From Kutzneria chonburiensis (GTDB lineage Bacteria; Actinomycetota; Actinomycetes; Mycobacteriales; Pseudonocardiaceae): a stretch of DNA of 64,000 nt. The position numbers were made by a program, and so were the translations under genes. Below, piece by piece: positions 25,403 through 35,413 of this stretch. The notes below the pieces were generated by a model. It made no database searches, was not told the origin of the DNA, and was given only the letters and a program-made list of their open reading frames with translations. The stretch lies in NCBI RefSeq assembly GCF_028622115.1, contig NZ_CP097263.1:7936001-8000000 (forward strand), in the 5' to 3' direction. How positions within the stretch are numbered: the first letter of the stretch is position 1; each line of letters starts with the position of its first letter.

Positions 25403-26599
25403 TTACACAGCGATGCCAAACTTCGTAGCGAAGGCGACACCTTGTTGAGCGACCGTGGAACGCCCGCGGTGGACGATGGTGCTCAAGACGCGCTGCGCTG
25501 CCGGGCGGTACGACACGTCCTCGGGGGCTTCATCGCCAGCGGTCTGAAGCGTCACCAGTGCGCTGCCGTAGTCACGGCGTAGTTCGTATCCCCTGGCCTG
25601 CTCTAGCAGGAACGCAACGCGGCGTTCGATCGACAGGCTTGCAGGCGGCACGATCCGTTCGGCCAGACGAAGGGCTTCTGCCACTTCTCCTGTTTCGTTC
25701 TCCACACTTACCGCACCTATCGCAACGCTGGTTGGCCCGAACGCGGTCCATGCCGTGTTGCGCTCCCCGGTTACCTTCGCCAACTTGTCGGCATCACGTA
25801 GACGGTCTCGGGCGGTCCAGCCTTGGCCGAGTCGAGCGCCGGCCACCGCCGCCACGGACAGCAACGCGCCCTGAAGAGCCAGTCCGTCCAACGTTGCTCC
25901 GGCGTCGTCAGCCTGAAGTTTGGAAAGTGCTTGAATCGCAACAGTTTCAGACCCCTCCGCATCGTTCTCGGCGAGGAGCACGTGTGCCATATTCCAAGCG
26001 GAAGCAGCACGTGGCAACGGTCGTCCGAGCTTCGAGGCCGCCTGTTTCGCGCGGTCGGCGGCGAGGAGCGCTGAGTCTGTTCGCCCGAGCCGCTTGCTAA
26101 CCGTCCGCACCAGGCTGTACAGCTCGATTGCGGCGAGCGTCGCCATGTCTTGGTCTTCATCATCGCGAAGTAGCAACTCGGCGTTCGTGATGAGTTGTGG
26201 CAGCGCACCACTCACCTTGCTGTACCGCTGGTGTGAGTGCTGCCAACTGTCCCAAGCGGCGTGAACCTCGCTCCGAAGTTCCGCCGACGTGTCGAAGCGG
26301 CGCGTCTCGGGCAACGGCAGGGTCAGGGCTCGATGGATGTTCCTGGCAGCTTCGACCGGACGGACCGGCGGCAACGAACGCGACTCCTGTTCGTTGAGCA
26401 GCGCACCCGCTGGCTTGCCGAGCGCCTTTGCGATGGCCAGCAACACCTGCAAGGTCGGGAGCTTCTTGCCCCGCTCAATTTGGTACAGGTAGTCAGGAGT
26501 GATGCCACTGAGTCCCGCAACGACGACCTGCGTCTGGTGGTTCGCCTCCCGCTCGAAGCGGATCCGCTCACCGATCAGCCTAGCCAGTTCGTTGTCCAT
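25403..26599 (-). CDS. XRE-family regulator with TPR-like C-terminal region
   Basis: A 398-residue regulator. Residues 8-62 form a classic helix-turn-helix of the XRE type (RIRFEREANHQTQVVVAGL, then a recognition helix around TPDYLYQIERG and PTLQVLLAIAKAL). The rest is helical and repeat-like (SALLAADRAKQAASKLGR), similar to TPR-bearing actinobacterial regulators. It is divergent from the HAD gene and upstream of the small-gene operon. It might control the element or respond to a peptide or small ligand; the ligand is unknown. Confidence 0.88.
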   Translation of the reverse strand: MDNELARLIGERIRFEREANHQTQVVVAGLSGITPDYLYQIERGKKLPTLQVLLAIAKALGKPAGALLNEQESRSLPPVRPVEAARNIHRALTLPLPETRRFDTSAELRSEVHAAWDSWQHSHQRYSKVSGALPQLITNAELLLRDDEDQDMATLAAIELYSLVRTVSKRLGRTDSALLAADRAKQAASKLGRPLPRAASAWNMAHVLLAENDAEGSETVAIQALSKLQADDAGATLDGLALQGALLSVAAVAGARLGQGWTARDRLRDADKLAKVTGERNTAWTAFGPTSVAIGAVSVENETGEVAEALRLAERIVPPASLSIERRVAFLLEQARGYELRRDYGSALVTLQTAGDEAPEDVSYRPAAQRVLSTIVHRGRSTVAQQGVAFATKFGIAV

Positions 26600-26684
26600 G
26601 TTCTTGATCCCTCGTCACCCCAGTTGACCAGGGAATACCGTACGCCCACGGCTGGGCTGAGGGAACGATGGCACACTGATCGAC

Positions 26685-27425
26685 ATGTCCCTTCCCGGAG
26701 AGATGCCCAGTCCACTCCGTCAGCTGGTGCTTTGGGACATCGACCACACCTTGATCGAGACGCGGGGCGTCGGAGGCGACATCTTCAAGCGCGCGTTTCA
26801 AGAGGTCACGGGCAAGGGCCTTACCAGGCGGGCCGACATCTCCGGGCGCACGGAACTCGACATCATGCGAGAGAGCCTGGCCGTCAACGGTATGGAGCCG
26901 ACCAATGAACTCGTCGCGCGTCTCGCAGACGCGTTAGTCGACGGCTACGAGGCACGTCGAGACGAGCTTGGGCAGGTCGGCCGCGTGCTTCCAGGGGCCA
27001 GGGAAACCCTCGCAGAACTTGCCGACGAGGAGACGGTGCTCCAGACCGTGCTCACCGGCAACTTGCGCAGCGTGGCCCGCATCAAGTTGGAGGTCTTCGG
27101 GCTGGACGGTTTTCTCGACCTGGCCGCTGGGGCCTACGGCGATGACGCTTCAGACCGCGCGCAGTTGGTCTCAATCGCCCAAGAGCGGGCTTCCGACCGG
27201 TTCGGGTCGACGTTCACCAACGACCAGACCCTCCTCGTCGGCGATACCCCGAACGACATCCGCGCCGGGGTCGCTGCTGGCGTGCGCGTCCTGGGCGTGG
27301 GCACCGGGAAGACGCCGTCCGCTGACCTGCTCAACGCCGGAGCGTCGGCGGTTGTCGACTCCTTGGTTGGGGTGAGCGCCAGGGTTCGGCGCCGGCCAAC
27401 TGGCGGTACCGGCTGGCTGGCGTGA
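26685..27425 (+). CDS. HAD-superfamily hydrolase (phosphatase-like)
   Basis: A 246-residue member of the haloacid dehalogenase superfamily, subfamily IA type. Motif I DIDHT is at D18 and D20, with a helical cap between about 25 and 95. A TGN motif II follows around 125, and VGDTPNDIRAG (motif IV) around 190. It likely removes phosphate from a small molecule such as a sugar phosphate or phosphoglycolate. It is divergent from the XRE gene, sharing an 85-bp promoter region. The substrate cannot be told from sequence. Confidence 0.88.
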   Translation: MSLPGEMPSPLRQLVLWDIDHTLIETRGVGGDIFKRAFQEVTGKGLTRRADISGRTELDIMRESLAVNGMEPTNELVARLADALVDGYEARRDELGQVGRVLPGARETLAELADEETVLQTVLTGNLRSVARIKLEVFGLDGFLDLAAGAYGDDASDRAQLVSIAQERASDRFGSTFTNDQTLLVGDTPNDIRAGVAAGVRVLGVGTGKTPSADLLNAGASAVVDSLVGVSARVRRRPTGGTGWLA

Positions 27426-27474
27426 TGACGCCGATAGTTGCGATCTTGACCGCCAGAGACGGAGACTCGCACAC

Positions 27475-27792
27475 ATGTTCGATGATCCGTCCGGCGAGTG
27501 GCCATCCTTCGCGACCAAGTACGAACAGCCAAGGGCGGCCTGGCTGAAGACCGGGCAGTTCCTGCCGGAGGATCCTGACGCCAGCTATCGCCCCGACCCC
27601 GACGGACTGACTGCCCAGTACGACGTACCCGCCCTGGTCCACGGACTCCTGCCGTCGCACTACGGCAGCAAGATCGCCATCGTCTCGTTCCAGTTGATCA
27701 CCGAGTCGAAACAATGGGGCTGGACGGCCACGGAACAGCTTGTGCCAACCCGGTACCTCCAGCGGCGGATCAGTGGCAGGCAGCGCCGCTAG
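27475..27792 (+). CDS. Hypothetical protein downstream of the HAD gene
   Basis: A 105-residue soluble protein without a recognised domain. It is polar with an aromatic start (FDDPSGEWPSFATKYEQP), a central beta strand region (GSKIAIVSFQLIT) and a basic end. It follows the HAD gene by 49 bp on the same strand and is followed by a strong hairpin. A genuine small gene is likely from codon bias and termination signals. Confidence 0.6.
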   Translation: MFDDPSGEWPSFATKYEQPRAAWLKTGQFLPEDPDASYRPDPDGLTAQYDVPALVHGLLPSHYGSKIAIVSFQLITESKQWGWTATEQLVPTRYLQRRISGRQRR

Positions 27793-27802
27793 CGACCCCG
27801 CC

Positions 27803-27849
27803 GGGCCGAGCACCACCCCGCGTTAGGCCAACGGGGTGATACTCGGCCC
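27803..27849 (+). terminator. Hairpin after the 27475 gene
   Basis: GGGCCGAG at 27803-27810 pairs with CTCGGCCC near 27842-27849, and an inner CCCCG pairs with CGGGG. The stem lies 11 bp after the stop of the small gene. There is no clear T-run. It fits an actinomycete terminator at the convergent border with the XPB helicase gene. Confidence 0.6.
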
Positions 27850-27881
27850 GAGAAGGGCACAAGATGATTACGAGGATGAAC

Positions 27882-27904
27882 GTCAGTAAGGGGCCCTTCC
27901 TGAC
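27882..27904. repeat. Near-perfect intergenic palindrome, AAGGGGCCCTT core
   Basis: A 23-bp inverted repeat with 10 of 11 bases paired on each side, centred on AAGGGGCCCTT, just before the 3' end of the convergent XPB gene. It may act as a bidirectional terminator. A related palindrome with AAGG/CCTT arms follows the second AfsR gene at 50736-50762. Confidence 0.6.
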
Positions 27905-27910
27905 AGCTGG

Positions 27911-29572
27911 CTAGCCGACCTCGGGGACGGCGGGGCCGAGGAGGTCGTCGGCGTCGACGATCTTGTAGGCGTAGCCCTGCTCGGCCAGGAAGCGCTGCCG
28001 GTGCGCCGCGTAGTCGGCGTCCAACGTGTCCCGGGAGACGATCGAGTAGAAGTGCGCCTGCCGGCCGTCACCCTTGGGCCGCAGCAGCCGGCCCAACCGC
28101 TGCGCCTCCTCCTGCCGTGAGCCGAAAGTGCCCGACACCTGCACGGCGATCGACGCCTCGGGCAGGTCGATGGAGAAGTTGGCCACCTTGGACACGACCA
28201 GCGTCTTCAGCTCGCCCCGCCGGAACGCGTCGAACAGCTCCTCGCGCTCCTTGTTCTTGGTCGAGCCCTGGATCACCGGGGCGTTCAGGCCGGCGCCGAG
28301 CTCGTCCAGCTGGTCGAGGTAGGCCCCGATGACCAGCGTCGGCTCACCCTTGTGCTTGTCCAGGATCGCCTGCACCACCGGGAGTTTCGTACGCGCGGTG
28401 GAGCAGAGCTTGTACCGCTCCTCCGGCTCGGCCGTCGCGTACTGGAGGCGCTCGTTGTCGGTCAGCGTCACCCGCACCTCGACACAGTCGGCCGGCGCGA
28501 TCCAGCCCTGGGCCTCGATGTCCCGCCACGGCACGTCATAACGCTTGGGGCCGATCAGCGAGAAGACGTCGCCCTCGCGGCCGTCCTCGCGGACCAGGGT
28601 GGCGGTCAGCCCGAGACGGCGACGGGACTGGAGGTCGGCCGTCATCCGGAACACCGGCGCCGGCAGCAGGTGCACCTCGTCGTAGATGACCAGGCCCCAG
28701 TCGCGGGAGTCGAACAGCTCGAGGTGCTTGTACTCGCCCTTGGTCTTGCGGGTGATCACCTGGTACGTGGCGATGGTGACCGGGCGGATCTCCTTGCGCT
28801 CGCCCGAGTACTCGCCGATCTCGTCCTCGGTCAGCGAGGTGCGGGCGATCAGCTCACGCTTCCACTGCCGGCCGGCCACGGTGTTCGTCACGAGGATCAG
28901 CGTCGTCGCCTGGGCCTCGGCCATCGCCGCCGCGCCGACCAGTGTCTTGCCTGCGCCACAGGGCAGCACGACGACGCCCGAGCCGCCGGCCCAGAACGAC
29001 TGCGCCGCCAGGCGTTGGTAGTCGCGCAGCTGCCAGCCGTCCTCGGCCAGCGCGATCGGGTGCGCCTCGCCGTCGACGTAGCCGGCGTGGTCCTCGGCCG
29101 GCCAGCCCACCTTGAGCAGCGCCTGCTTGAGCCGACCGCGCTCGCTCGGGTGCACGACCACCGTGTCGTCCCCGACCCGCGCCCCCAGCATCGGGTTGAT
29201 CTTCTTGTTGCGCAGCACCTCTTCCAGCACCGCGCGGTCCAGCGAGACCATGGTCAGGCCGTGCGCCGGGTGGTTCACCAGTTGCAGCCGGCCGAACCGG
29301 GCCATCGTGTCCACCACGTCGACCAGCAGCGGCTGCGGCACCGGGTAACGGCTGTACCGGACCAGCGCGTCCACCACCTGCTCCGCGTCGTGACCCGCCG
29401 CACGGGCGTTCCACAGCGCCAACGGCGTCACCCGATACGTGTGCACGTGCTCCGGCGCCCGTTCCAACTCCGCGAACGGCGCGATCGCCGTCCGCGTCTC
29501 GTCGGCGAGCGGGTGGTCGACCTCCAGCAGCAGCGTCTTGTCGGACTGGACGATCAGTGGTCCGTCGGTCAC
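27911..29572 (-). CDS. XPB/Ssl2-type DNA helicase
   Basis: A 553-residue superfamily 2 helicase of the bacterial XPB group, which uses ATP to translocate on DNA in repair-linked processes. Walker A LPCGAGKT is near residue 205. The DEAD-box equivalent is DEVH, followed by GLTAT as motif III. Motifs V and VI are seen as SIDLPEA and QRLGRLLRP in the C-terminal RecA domain. An N-terminal helicase-associated region fills residues 1-180. The frame is intact and the length normal. The accessory C3-type protein commonly seen beside XPB is here 8 kb away (37516-39753). Confidence 0.95.
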   Translation of the reverse strand: MTDGPLIVQSDKTLLLEVDHPLADETRTAIAPFAELERAPEHVHTYRVTPLALWNARAAGHDAEQVVDALVRYSRYPVPQPLLVDVVDTMARFGRLQLVNHPAHGLTMVSLDRAVLEEVLRNKKINPMLGARVGDDTVVVHPSERGRLKQALLKVGWPAEDHAGYVDGEAHPIALAEDGWQLRDYQRLAAQSFWAGGSGVVVLPCGAGKTLVGAAAMAEAQATTLILVTNTVAGRQWKRELIARTSLTEDEIGEYSGERKEIRPVTIATYQVITRKTKGEYKHLELFDSRDWGLVIYDEVHLLPAPVFRMTADLQSRRRLGLTATLVREDGREGDVFSLIGPKRYDVPWRDIEAQGWIAPADCVEVRVTLTDNERLQYATAEPEERYKLCSTARTKLPVVQAILDKHKGEPTLVIGAYLDQLDELGAGLNAPVIQGSTKNKEREELFDAFRRGELKTLVVSKVANFSIDLPEASIAVQVSGTFGSRQEEAQRLGRLLRPKGDGRQAHFYSIVSRDTLDADYAAHRQRFLAEQGYAYKIVDADDLLGPAVPEVG

Positions 29573-29843
29573 CGGCCGTGCTCCTCACATCGTGGTCAGA
29601 CCCAGTGTCGCAACCGGGGGAACCCGATTGCCAATTCCGCCCCGGCCGGTCGGCCGCCGGGCGGTTTTGTGATGTGCGTCACGGCAAACGGGGGCAGGGC
29701 GGTTGCCGGTGCGCCCGCCGTCACATAACCAACCGATAAATACGCCGCCGCCCAACCTTTGCCCTGGTTACAGTCCGCGCATCGGGGGTTGGTCAACGCC
29801 TGGGGCCAGGCGTTTCGTCACGAGAAAGACCCAGAGGGGAACC

Positions 29844-30620
29844 ATGAGCACTCCACCCATGCCTCCTGCCGGACCGGGCGGTCCGCAGCAGCCCCAGGGA
29901 CAGCCCTACCCGCAGCAGCCCCAAGGCCAGCCGTACCCGCCGCAGGGGCAGCCCTACCCGCAGGCCCCGCAGGGCCAGTTCGCCGGCGGTCCCGTCCCGG
30001 GCACCGGCCCGATGCCGGGTGCGACGCCCGGCGGCCCGCAGCCGTTCCCGCAGGCCCCGGTGGGCACCCCGCCGAAGAAGGGCCGCCGGATCCTGGCCAG
30101 TGTCTTCAGCGTGGTCGGCGTGATCGTCGTCTACATCATCATCCGGGTAGTCATCAGCCTGGGTGTCGGCACCGCGGTGAGCAGCGCCGACGACGCGCAC
30201 AACACGGCGGTCGGCGACTGCGCCAGCGTCACCGGCACCACGACCAAGCCGAGCTACGACAAGGTCGACTGTGGCTCCGGCAAGGAGAACTACATCGTCG
30301 GCATGGTGATCAAGGCCAGCGAGAAGTGCCCGGACGGCGGCGGCTACGACGAGTACTACGAGGAGGGCACGCTCAACAACGTGCGGCTGTGCCTGGCCCC
30401 GGTGCTCGCCGACGGCAAGTGCTACAACCTCACCTCCTCCGTCCCCAGCACCGAGATGGGCTACCCGGCCGTTGCCTGCACCGGCCCGTCGGCAATTCAG
30501 ATCAAGGTCGTGAAGGGCAAGGCGGATCACGGAGCTTGTGAAGATCCGGATCCGCAGCATTCTCTTGTGTACGACCCGCTGAAGCTCACCTACTGCTTGA
30601 GCCAGCCCAGCGGAAGCTGA
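29844..30620 (+). CDS. Proline-rich membrane protein with LppU-like extracellular domain
   Basis: A 258-residue protein. Residues 1-80 are a Pro/Gln/Gly-rich cytoplasmic region with repeats of QGQPYP and similar. A single transmembrane helix lies at about 84-107. The outer domain (VGDCASVTG onward, with six cysteines) resembles the LppU/SCO3897 family. ATG 29844 has GAGGGGA upstream. Function unknown; an envelope role is likely. A strong terminator follows. Confidence 0.8.
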   Translation: MSTPPMPPAGPGGPQQPQGQPYPQQPQGQPYPPQGQPYPQAPQGQFAGGPVPGTGPMPGATPGGPQPFPQAPVGTPPKKGRRILASVFSVVGVIVVYIIIRVVISLGVGTAVSSADDAHNTAVGDCASVTGTTTKPSYDKVDCGSGKENYIVGMVIKASEKCPDGGGYDEYYEEGTLNNVRLCLAPVLADGKCYNLTSSVPSTEMGYPAVACTGPSAIQIKVVKGKADHGACEDPDPQHSLVYDPLKLTYCLSQPSGS

Positions 30621-30639
30621 CGCTCACCCAGCGTCAACA

Positions 30640-30687
30640 CGACGACGGCCGGGTCGGGAGAAATCCCGACCCGGCCGTCGTCGTTTT
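30640..30687 (+). terminator. Rho-independent terminator
   Basis: A perfect 20-bp stem (30640-30659 with 30664-30683) closed by a GAAA loop and followed by TTTT. It lies 19 bp after the LppU-like gene. This is the clearest intrinsic terminator in the window and also stands at the convergent junction with the solute-binding lipoprotein gene. Confidence 0.92.
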
Positions 30688-30706
30688 CGTCAGAATTTGG
30701 CGATCA

Positions 30707-31696
30707 TCAACTGTTCTGCTGTGTCGGCGGCAGCATCGACTGCGCGTCCAGGCGGTTCCCCAGCATTCCGGACGTCTCCATCATGTCGGCGACACGCTGG
30801 AGGCGGACGGCGTTGAGCGTGGTCGGGAAGTTGCCGACCGAGATCAGGTCGGCGGTGCCGGCGTCGACACCGGCGTAGTCCTTCAGCACGCTCTGCACCT
30901 TGAGCCGGTCCGAGGCCTGCTCCTGGGCCTGCTGCAACGCCTTGCGGAACGCGGCCATGGTGTTCGGGTTGGCGTCGGCGAACTTCTTCGACGACGCGTA
31001 GCCGGTCATCGGGAACTCCTGGGTGGCGCCGCGGGCGGCGTCGGTCAGGATGGTCGCGCCCAGCTGCTGCTCGGCCCGGGTGATGAACGGCTCGACCATG
31101 AAGGCCGCGTCCACGGTTCGGTTCTGCAGCGCGGTGATCATGTCGTTGAAGCCGATCGTCTTGAAGGCGATCTTGTTCTGCGGCACGCCCGCGGTGTCCA
31201 GCACCGACTTCGTGGTCAGCACGCCGAGGTCGTTGTCGGCGTTGACGGCGATGGTCGGGTTCTGCTTGGTCGACGGGTTGTTGTAGCCCAGCGACGGCAG
31301 TGTGACCAGGGCCATCGTGTTGGTGCCGGCCTGGTAGGCCTCACCCTGCAGCTCAAGCTGCGCGCCGTTGGCCTCGGCCTTGAAGAAGCTCACGTGGGTG
31401 GCGAAGGCGATGTCGAGCTGGCCGCTCTGCACCTGCTTGATCGCCTCGTCGTCGCTGTTCTCCTGCACCAGCTCGATCTTCAGGCCGGCGTTGTCGAACA
31501 GGCTGTTCTTCACCGCCATGTACAGCGGCGCCACGTCGACCTGGGCCTCGTAGCCCACCCGTAGCGACGGATGCTCCAGCGTCGGCGAGTTGGAAGATCC
31601 GGATCCGGGCAGCATGCTGCAGCCGGCCGCGGAAGCGACCAGACCCAGCGCTCCCGCGAGCGCCGCAGCGGTCCGTCGTACCGCTCCGATGGCCAT
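30707..31696 (-). CDS. NMT1/NrtA-like solute-binding lipoprotein
   Basis: A 329-residue ABC-type binding protein. I chose the ATG at 31696, giving a lipoprotein signal with lipobox ending at C26 (VASAAGC); a longer upstream frame lacks one. The mature part has the periplasmic binding fold of the nitrate/sulfonate/taurine/thiamine-precursor group, with VDVAPLYMAVKNSLF, a QSGQLDIAFATH region and TVDAAFMVEPFITRAEQQ. No permease or ATPase gene lies beside it. It is divergent from the conservon kinase, 318 bp away, so a sensory rather than transport role is worth testing. The ligand is not readable from sequence. Confidence 0.85.
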   Translation of the reverse strand: MAIGAVRRTAAALAGALGLVASAAGCSMLPGSGSSNSPTLEHPSLRVGYEAQVDVAPLYMAVKNSLFDNAGLKIELVQENSDDEAIKQVQSGQLDIAFATHVSFFKAEANGAQLELQGEAYQAGTNTMALVTLPSLGYNNPSTKQNPTIAVNADNDLGVLTTKSVLDTAGVPQNKIAFKTIGFNDMITALQNRTVDAAFMVEPFITRAEQQLGATILTDAARGATQEFPMTGYASSKKFADANPNTMAAFRKALQQAQEQASDRLKVQSVLKDYAGVDAGTADLISVGNFPTTLNAVRLQRVADMMETSGMLGNRLDAQSMLPPTQQNS

Positions 31697-32014
31697 GCGC
31701 ACCTCATTAATTTGATCTACGGGCCCCCCAACCGGGCCGCTGGCATCAAACCACGATCGATACCAACATGCGGGGATGGTAGCCACCCGGACGTATGAAG
31801 GCATCCCCCACGGCGGATACCGTGAGTGCATCTGGAGTCTTCCCGTCCGACGTATCCGCCACTACGCTTCTTGGGCTAGTGGATGTGGTCGGCGCGGACC
31901 ACAGAGAAGGAAGGCGGCGGGGCCGTCTGGCATTACGCCCCGTGGTTGTGCTGCAATTCGGCCCACTTCGGAACCGTCTTGGTCCGGGGAGGGACTACAG
32001 ACACTGCTGCTGGA
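31697..32014. promoter_or_regulatory. Divergent intergenic region between binding protein and kinase genes
   Basis: 318 bp with no credible gene. It must hold the promoters of the lipoprotein (minus strand) and the conservon (plus strand). I see no clear hexamers or palindromes that I would name. The shared location makes co-regulation plausible. Confidence 0.4.
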
Positions 32015-35000
32015 ATGAGGAAGCCCAGGGTGGCCCGTCGAGACAAAGGCCCCGGCCGACCAGGCCTTGCTGGTCCGGCGCGTTCGGGTGGCCCCGAAAA
32101 GGGTGAAGGACCGGCTGCGCAGCGTGATGCGGACTTGAGCGGCGAAATCACACACAACGGACAGAACGTCGCCTCCGGCGATGTCGACCGGGACGCCGAC
32201 GGCACCGGCTCGCGCTGGCGCCTGCAGAACTGGCGACTGCGCACCAAGCTGCTGGTCGTCCTGCTGATCCCGACGATCCTCGCGCTGATCCTCGGTGGCA
32301 TCCGCGTCCGCGCCGACGTGGCCAACCTCACCGACGCCCAGCGCCTGGCCAAGCAGGTGCAGCTGCAGACCTCGGTCGCCGAACTGGTGCAGCAGCTCCA
32401 GCGTGAGCGCGACCTGACCGCGCAGTTCGTCGCGGCCAACCGCACCGGCGACCAGGTCAGCCTTGACCGTGAGCGTGAGCGCGTCGTCCAGGACATCACC
32501 GCGTTCCGCAACCTGGTGACCACGCTCGGTCCCGGTCTGTCGCCCGACGTCGAGTCGCGGTTCAGCACCGCGGCCGAACAGCTCTCCCGCCTGACCAACC
32601 TGCGCAAGGCGGTCGGCGAGTCCAAGTACCCCGCGAGCGCGACGTTCAACGCCTACAGCGACTCGATCCAGAACCTGCTCGACCTCGGTGAGCAGGCCAT
32701 CTCCACGATCTCCGACCCGAGCCTGGTCCGGCTCCAGCTGGCCACCAACGCGGTGGCCCGGGCCAAGGAGCAGGACTCCCGCAAGCGCGGCATCCTGCTC
32801 CAGGTCTTCCAGAACAAGAACTTCCCGTTCGACCAGTACCGCGCCCTGCTGGCCGCGGACGCCGAGCTGGAAGCGGCCAAGAACGACTTCGCCAAGTCGG
32901 CCACCCCCCAGCAGCAGCGCATCTTCGACGACACGGTCACCGGCCTGATCGTCGACGACGCCAACAAGCTGGAGGAGTCCGCGCTCATCCGCGGCACCAA
33001 CAACCAGGACCTCACCGGGCTGACCACCACGCAGTGGGACATCGACTCCACGCTGACGGTCAACCTGACCAACCAGGTCCAGCAGGCGCTGCTGCAGCAG
33101 CTCCAGACCCAGACGAACGACCTGGCCAACACCTCGCAGGACTCCGCGATCCGCAACTCCGCGCTGGTTCTCGGCGCCCTGTTGCTCGCGCTGGTGACAG
33201 CTTTGTTCGTGGCCCGCTCGCTGCTGCGCCCGCTGCGCGTGCTGCGGCGCACCGCGCTGGACATCGCCGACCACCGCCTGCCCGAGGAAGTGCAGCGCAT
33301 CCTCACCGACCCGAACCCGGCCGAGGCGGCCAGGGAAGTGGTCGACCCGGTCCCGATCCACACCAAGGAAGAGGTCGGCCAGCTGGCCCGGGCCTTCGAC
33401 GCGGTGCACGGCGAGGCGGTCCGGATGGCGGCCCAGCAGGCCCTCCTGCGGGACAACGTCAACGCCATGTTCGTCAACCTGTCCCGCCGCTCGCAGGCCC
33501 TGGTCGAACGCCAGCTGGGCCTGATCGACCGGCTCGAGCAGGACGAGCAGGACCCGGACCAGCTGGCCAACCTGTTCGAGCTGGACCACCTGGCCACCCG
33601 TATGCGGCGCAACTCGGAGAACCTGCTGGTTCTCTCCGGCACCGACCTCGGCCGCCGGCTGACCCGGCCGGTGCCGGCCGGCGACGTCGTCGGCGCCGCG
33701 GTGTCCGAGGTCGAGCAGTACGCCCGCATCCAGGTCGCGCCGACCCCGGAGCTCACGGTGCAGGGCCGCGCGGTCAACGACCTCGTGCACCTCATCGCCG
33801 AGCTGCTGGACAACGCGACCGCGTTCTCCGACCCGAACACCAAGGTCACCGTGCGCACCGCCAAGACGCGGCGCGGCGAGCTGGCCATCGAGATCCACGA
33901 CCGCGGCGTCGGCATGTCGGCCGCGGACGTCAACGAGACCAACGAGCGCCTGGCCGACCCGCCCGAGGTCGACGTGGCCGTGTCCCGCCGGATGGGCCTG
34001 TACGTGGTCGCCCGGCTGGCCAAGCGGCACGACATCAAGGTGCGGCTGCGCGGCAACGAGGACATCGAGGGCGGCATGACCGCGCTCGTCGTGGTGCCGG
34101 GCTCGCTGGTGCTGGCCCCCGGGGCCGACGTCAGCACGCCGCCGTCCGGCGGCGAGCGTCCGGCCACCCAGGCCGGCGGCGGCATCGCCAACGCGTTCGG
34201 CATGTCCCGCCGCCCGGCCACGCCGCCGTCGGAGCCGATCCCGGTGCAGGAACCGGCTGGCGACCCCGGCGTGCCGGTGCAGTTCGTGTCCAGCGCCGGC
34301 AGCCCCGAGCTGGGTGTCACCGGCGTGCCGCGCTGGTCGCCGAACGCCCCCGCGGCGCCGGCCCAGCAGCCCCAGGAGAGCACCGCGACCTGGTTCCCGT
34401 CGCTGGAGGACTCGGCCGCCGGCCAGCCGGTGGACATGTTCGCCGGCTTCCAGGAAGCGCCCGAGGAGCCGAAGGTCGCGCCCCCAGCGGTCAACGGCAG
34501 CCTGAACGGCAGCGGCAGCCTCAACGGGCACGCCGCGCCGCCGGCCGCCGTGCCGGCCCCGGCCCAGCCGGAGGCCAGCGCCTTCCCGTCACGTGATCTA
34601 GATCACGAACTGGACGCGCCGACCGAGCGGCTGCCGATCTACGAGGCCGTCCTGTCGCAGTGGTTCCAGGCCGTCGAGGACGAGACCCCGGATCTGGTCG
34701 AGGGCCCGTTCGGCGTGCCGACCCAGGGCGGCGGCGCCGACGACGCGGTCGCCGGACCGGCCACCGCGACCATGTCGATGCAGCTGCCCGAGGTGCCGGA
34801 GCAGGCTCCGGAGCTCGCTCCCGAGCAGCCGACCCAGGCCCTTGAACAGCCCAAACCGGCAGCCGAGGCGCCGGCGGCCGCCGTGTCGCCGACCGAGGAG
34901 AAGGCCGCCGCCCCGGCGCCGGGCACCTCCTCGCTGCCCAAGCGCACGCCGCGGGCGACGTCCGGCCAGCGGCCGGGCGCCACCTCGGCGCCAGAGTCCG

Positions 35001-35413
35001 AACCCGCCCGCCAGCAGCAGCCGGAGACCCCGGCGGCCCGCAACGGTTCGGCCCCGCTGCCCACCAGGCCGGCCCGGCCGGCAGCGGCCAGGAGTAACGA
35101 TTGGTCTTCCCCTGGCGACGAAGGATGGCAGGCTGCTGAGTCCTTGTTGAGCCAGGCGCCCGATGCGCAGACCCAGGCGGGCCTGCCGAAACGGGTTCCG
35201 AAGGCGCACCTGATCCCCGGGTCCGCCGCACCGAAGAGCTCGACCGCAGCGTCCACCAGGGCACCGGCCGCACCGCGGTCGGCTGACTCGGTGCGGGGTC
35301 GCATGTCAAGCTACCAACAGGGCGTGCGCCGTGGCCGGCACGCTTTGATAGACGCCTACTCTGGTGATGCGTCCACATCGCCGCAGAGCAGTGAAGACGA
35401 GGAGCAGGAGTGA
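32015..35413 (+). CDS. Conservon sensor histidine kinase with NIT-like domain
   Basis: The ATG at 32015 gives 1132 residues. Transmembrane helices at about 78-98 and 382-405 bracket a large extracellular domain with [16 protein letters not shown] near the start, which resembles the NIT (nitrate/nitrite sensing) domain. A HAMP-like linker leads to a DHp-like region with H525 (LDHLATR) and an HATPase with N600 (LLDNA) and DRGVGMS. From about 700 the protein is a long Pro/Ala-rich tail. The GTGA overlap couples it to the roadblock gene. This is the kinase-like CvnA of a conservon, which signals to a small GTPase rather than to a classical response regulator. Confidence 0.92.
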   Translation: MRKPRVARRDKGPGRPGLAGPARSGGPEKGEGPAAQRDADLSGEITHNGQNVASGDVDRDADGTGSRWRLQNWRLRTKLLVVLLIPTILALILGGIRVRADVANLTDAQRLAKQVQLQTSVAELVQQLQRERDLTAQFVAANRTGDQVSLDRERERVVQDITAFRNLVTTLGPGLSPDVESRFSTAAEQLSRLTNLRKAVGESKYPASATFNAYSDSIQNLLDLGEQAISTISDPSLVRLQLATNAVARAKEQDSRKRGILLQVFQNKNFPFDQYRALLAADAELEAAKNDFAKSATPQQQRIFDDTVTGLIVDDANKLEESALIRGTNNQDLTGLTTTQWDIDSTLTVNLTNQVQQALLQQLQTQTNDLANTSQDSAIRNSALVLGALLLALVTALFVARSLLRPLRVLRRTALDIADHRLPEEVQRILTDPNPAEAAREVVDPVPIHTKEEVGQLARAFDAVHGEAVRMAAQQALLRDNVNAMFVNLSRRSQALVERQLGLIDRLEQDEQDPDQLANLFELDHLATRMRRNSENLLVLSGTDLGRRLTRPVPAGDVVGAAVSEVEQYARIQVAPTPELTVQGRAVNDLVHLIAELLDNATAFSDPNTKVTVRTAKTRRGELAIEIHDRGVGMSAADVNETNERLADPPEVDVAVSRRMGLYVVARLAKRHDIKVRLRGNEDIEGGMTALVVVPGSLVLAPGADVSTPPSGGERPATQAGGGIANAFGMSRRPATPPSEPIPVQEPAGDPGVPVQFVSSAGSPELGVTGVPRWSPNAPAAPAQQPQESTATWFPSLEDSAAGQPVDMFAGFQEAPEEPKVAPPAVNGSLNGSGSLNGHAAPPAAVPAPAQPEASAFPSRDLDHELDAPTERLPIYEAVLSQWFQAVEDETPDLVEGPFGVPTQGGGADDAVAGPATATMSMQLPEVPEQAPELAPEQPTQALEQPKPAAEAPAAAVSPTEEKAAAPAPGTSSLPKRTPRATSGQRPGATSAPESEPARQQQPETPAARNGSAPLPTRPARPAAARSNDWSSPGDEGWQAAESLLSQAPDAQTQAGLPKRVPKAHLIPGSAAPKSSTAASTRAPAAPRSADSVRGRMSSYQQGVRRGRHALIDAYSGDASTSPQSSEDEEQE

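Noticed and set aside
1-27900. Integrase, recombinase or lysogeny repressor of the prophage
   Set aside because: No tyrosine or serine recombinase motif is present in any frame. The XRE regulator at 25403-26599 lies with the accessory genes and is not clearly a phage repressor.
31862-34531. An 889-residue minus-strand frame opposite the conservon kinase
   Set aside because: The amino acid pattern is a GC artefact with no domain. The plus-strand kinase has clear NIT, HAMP and HATPase features.
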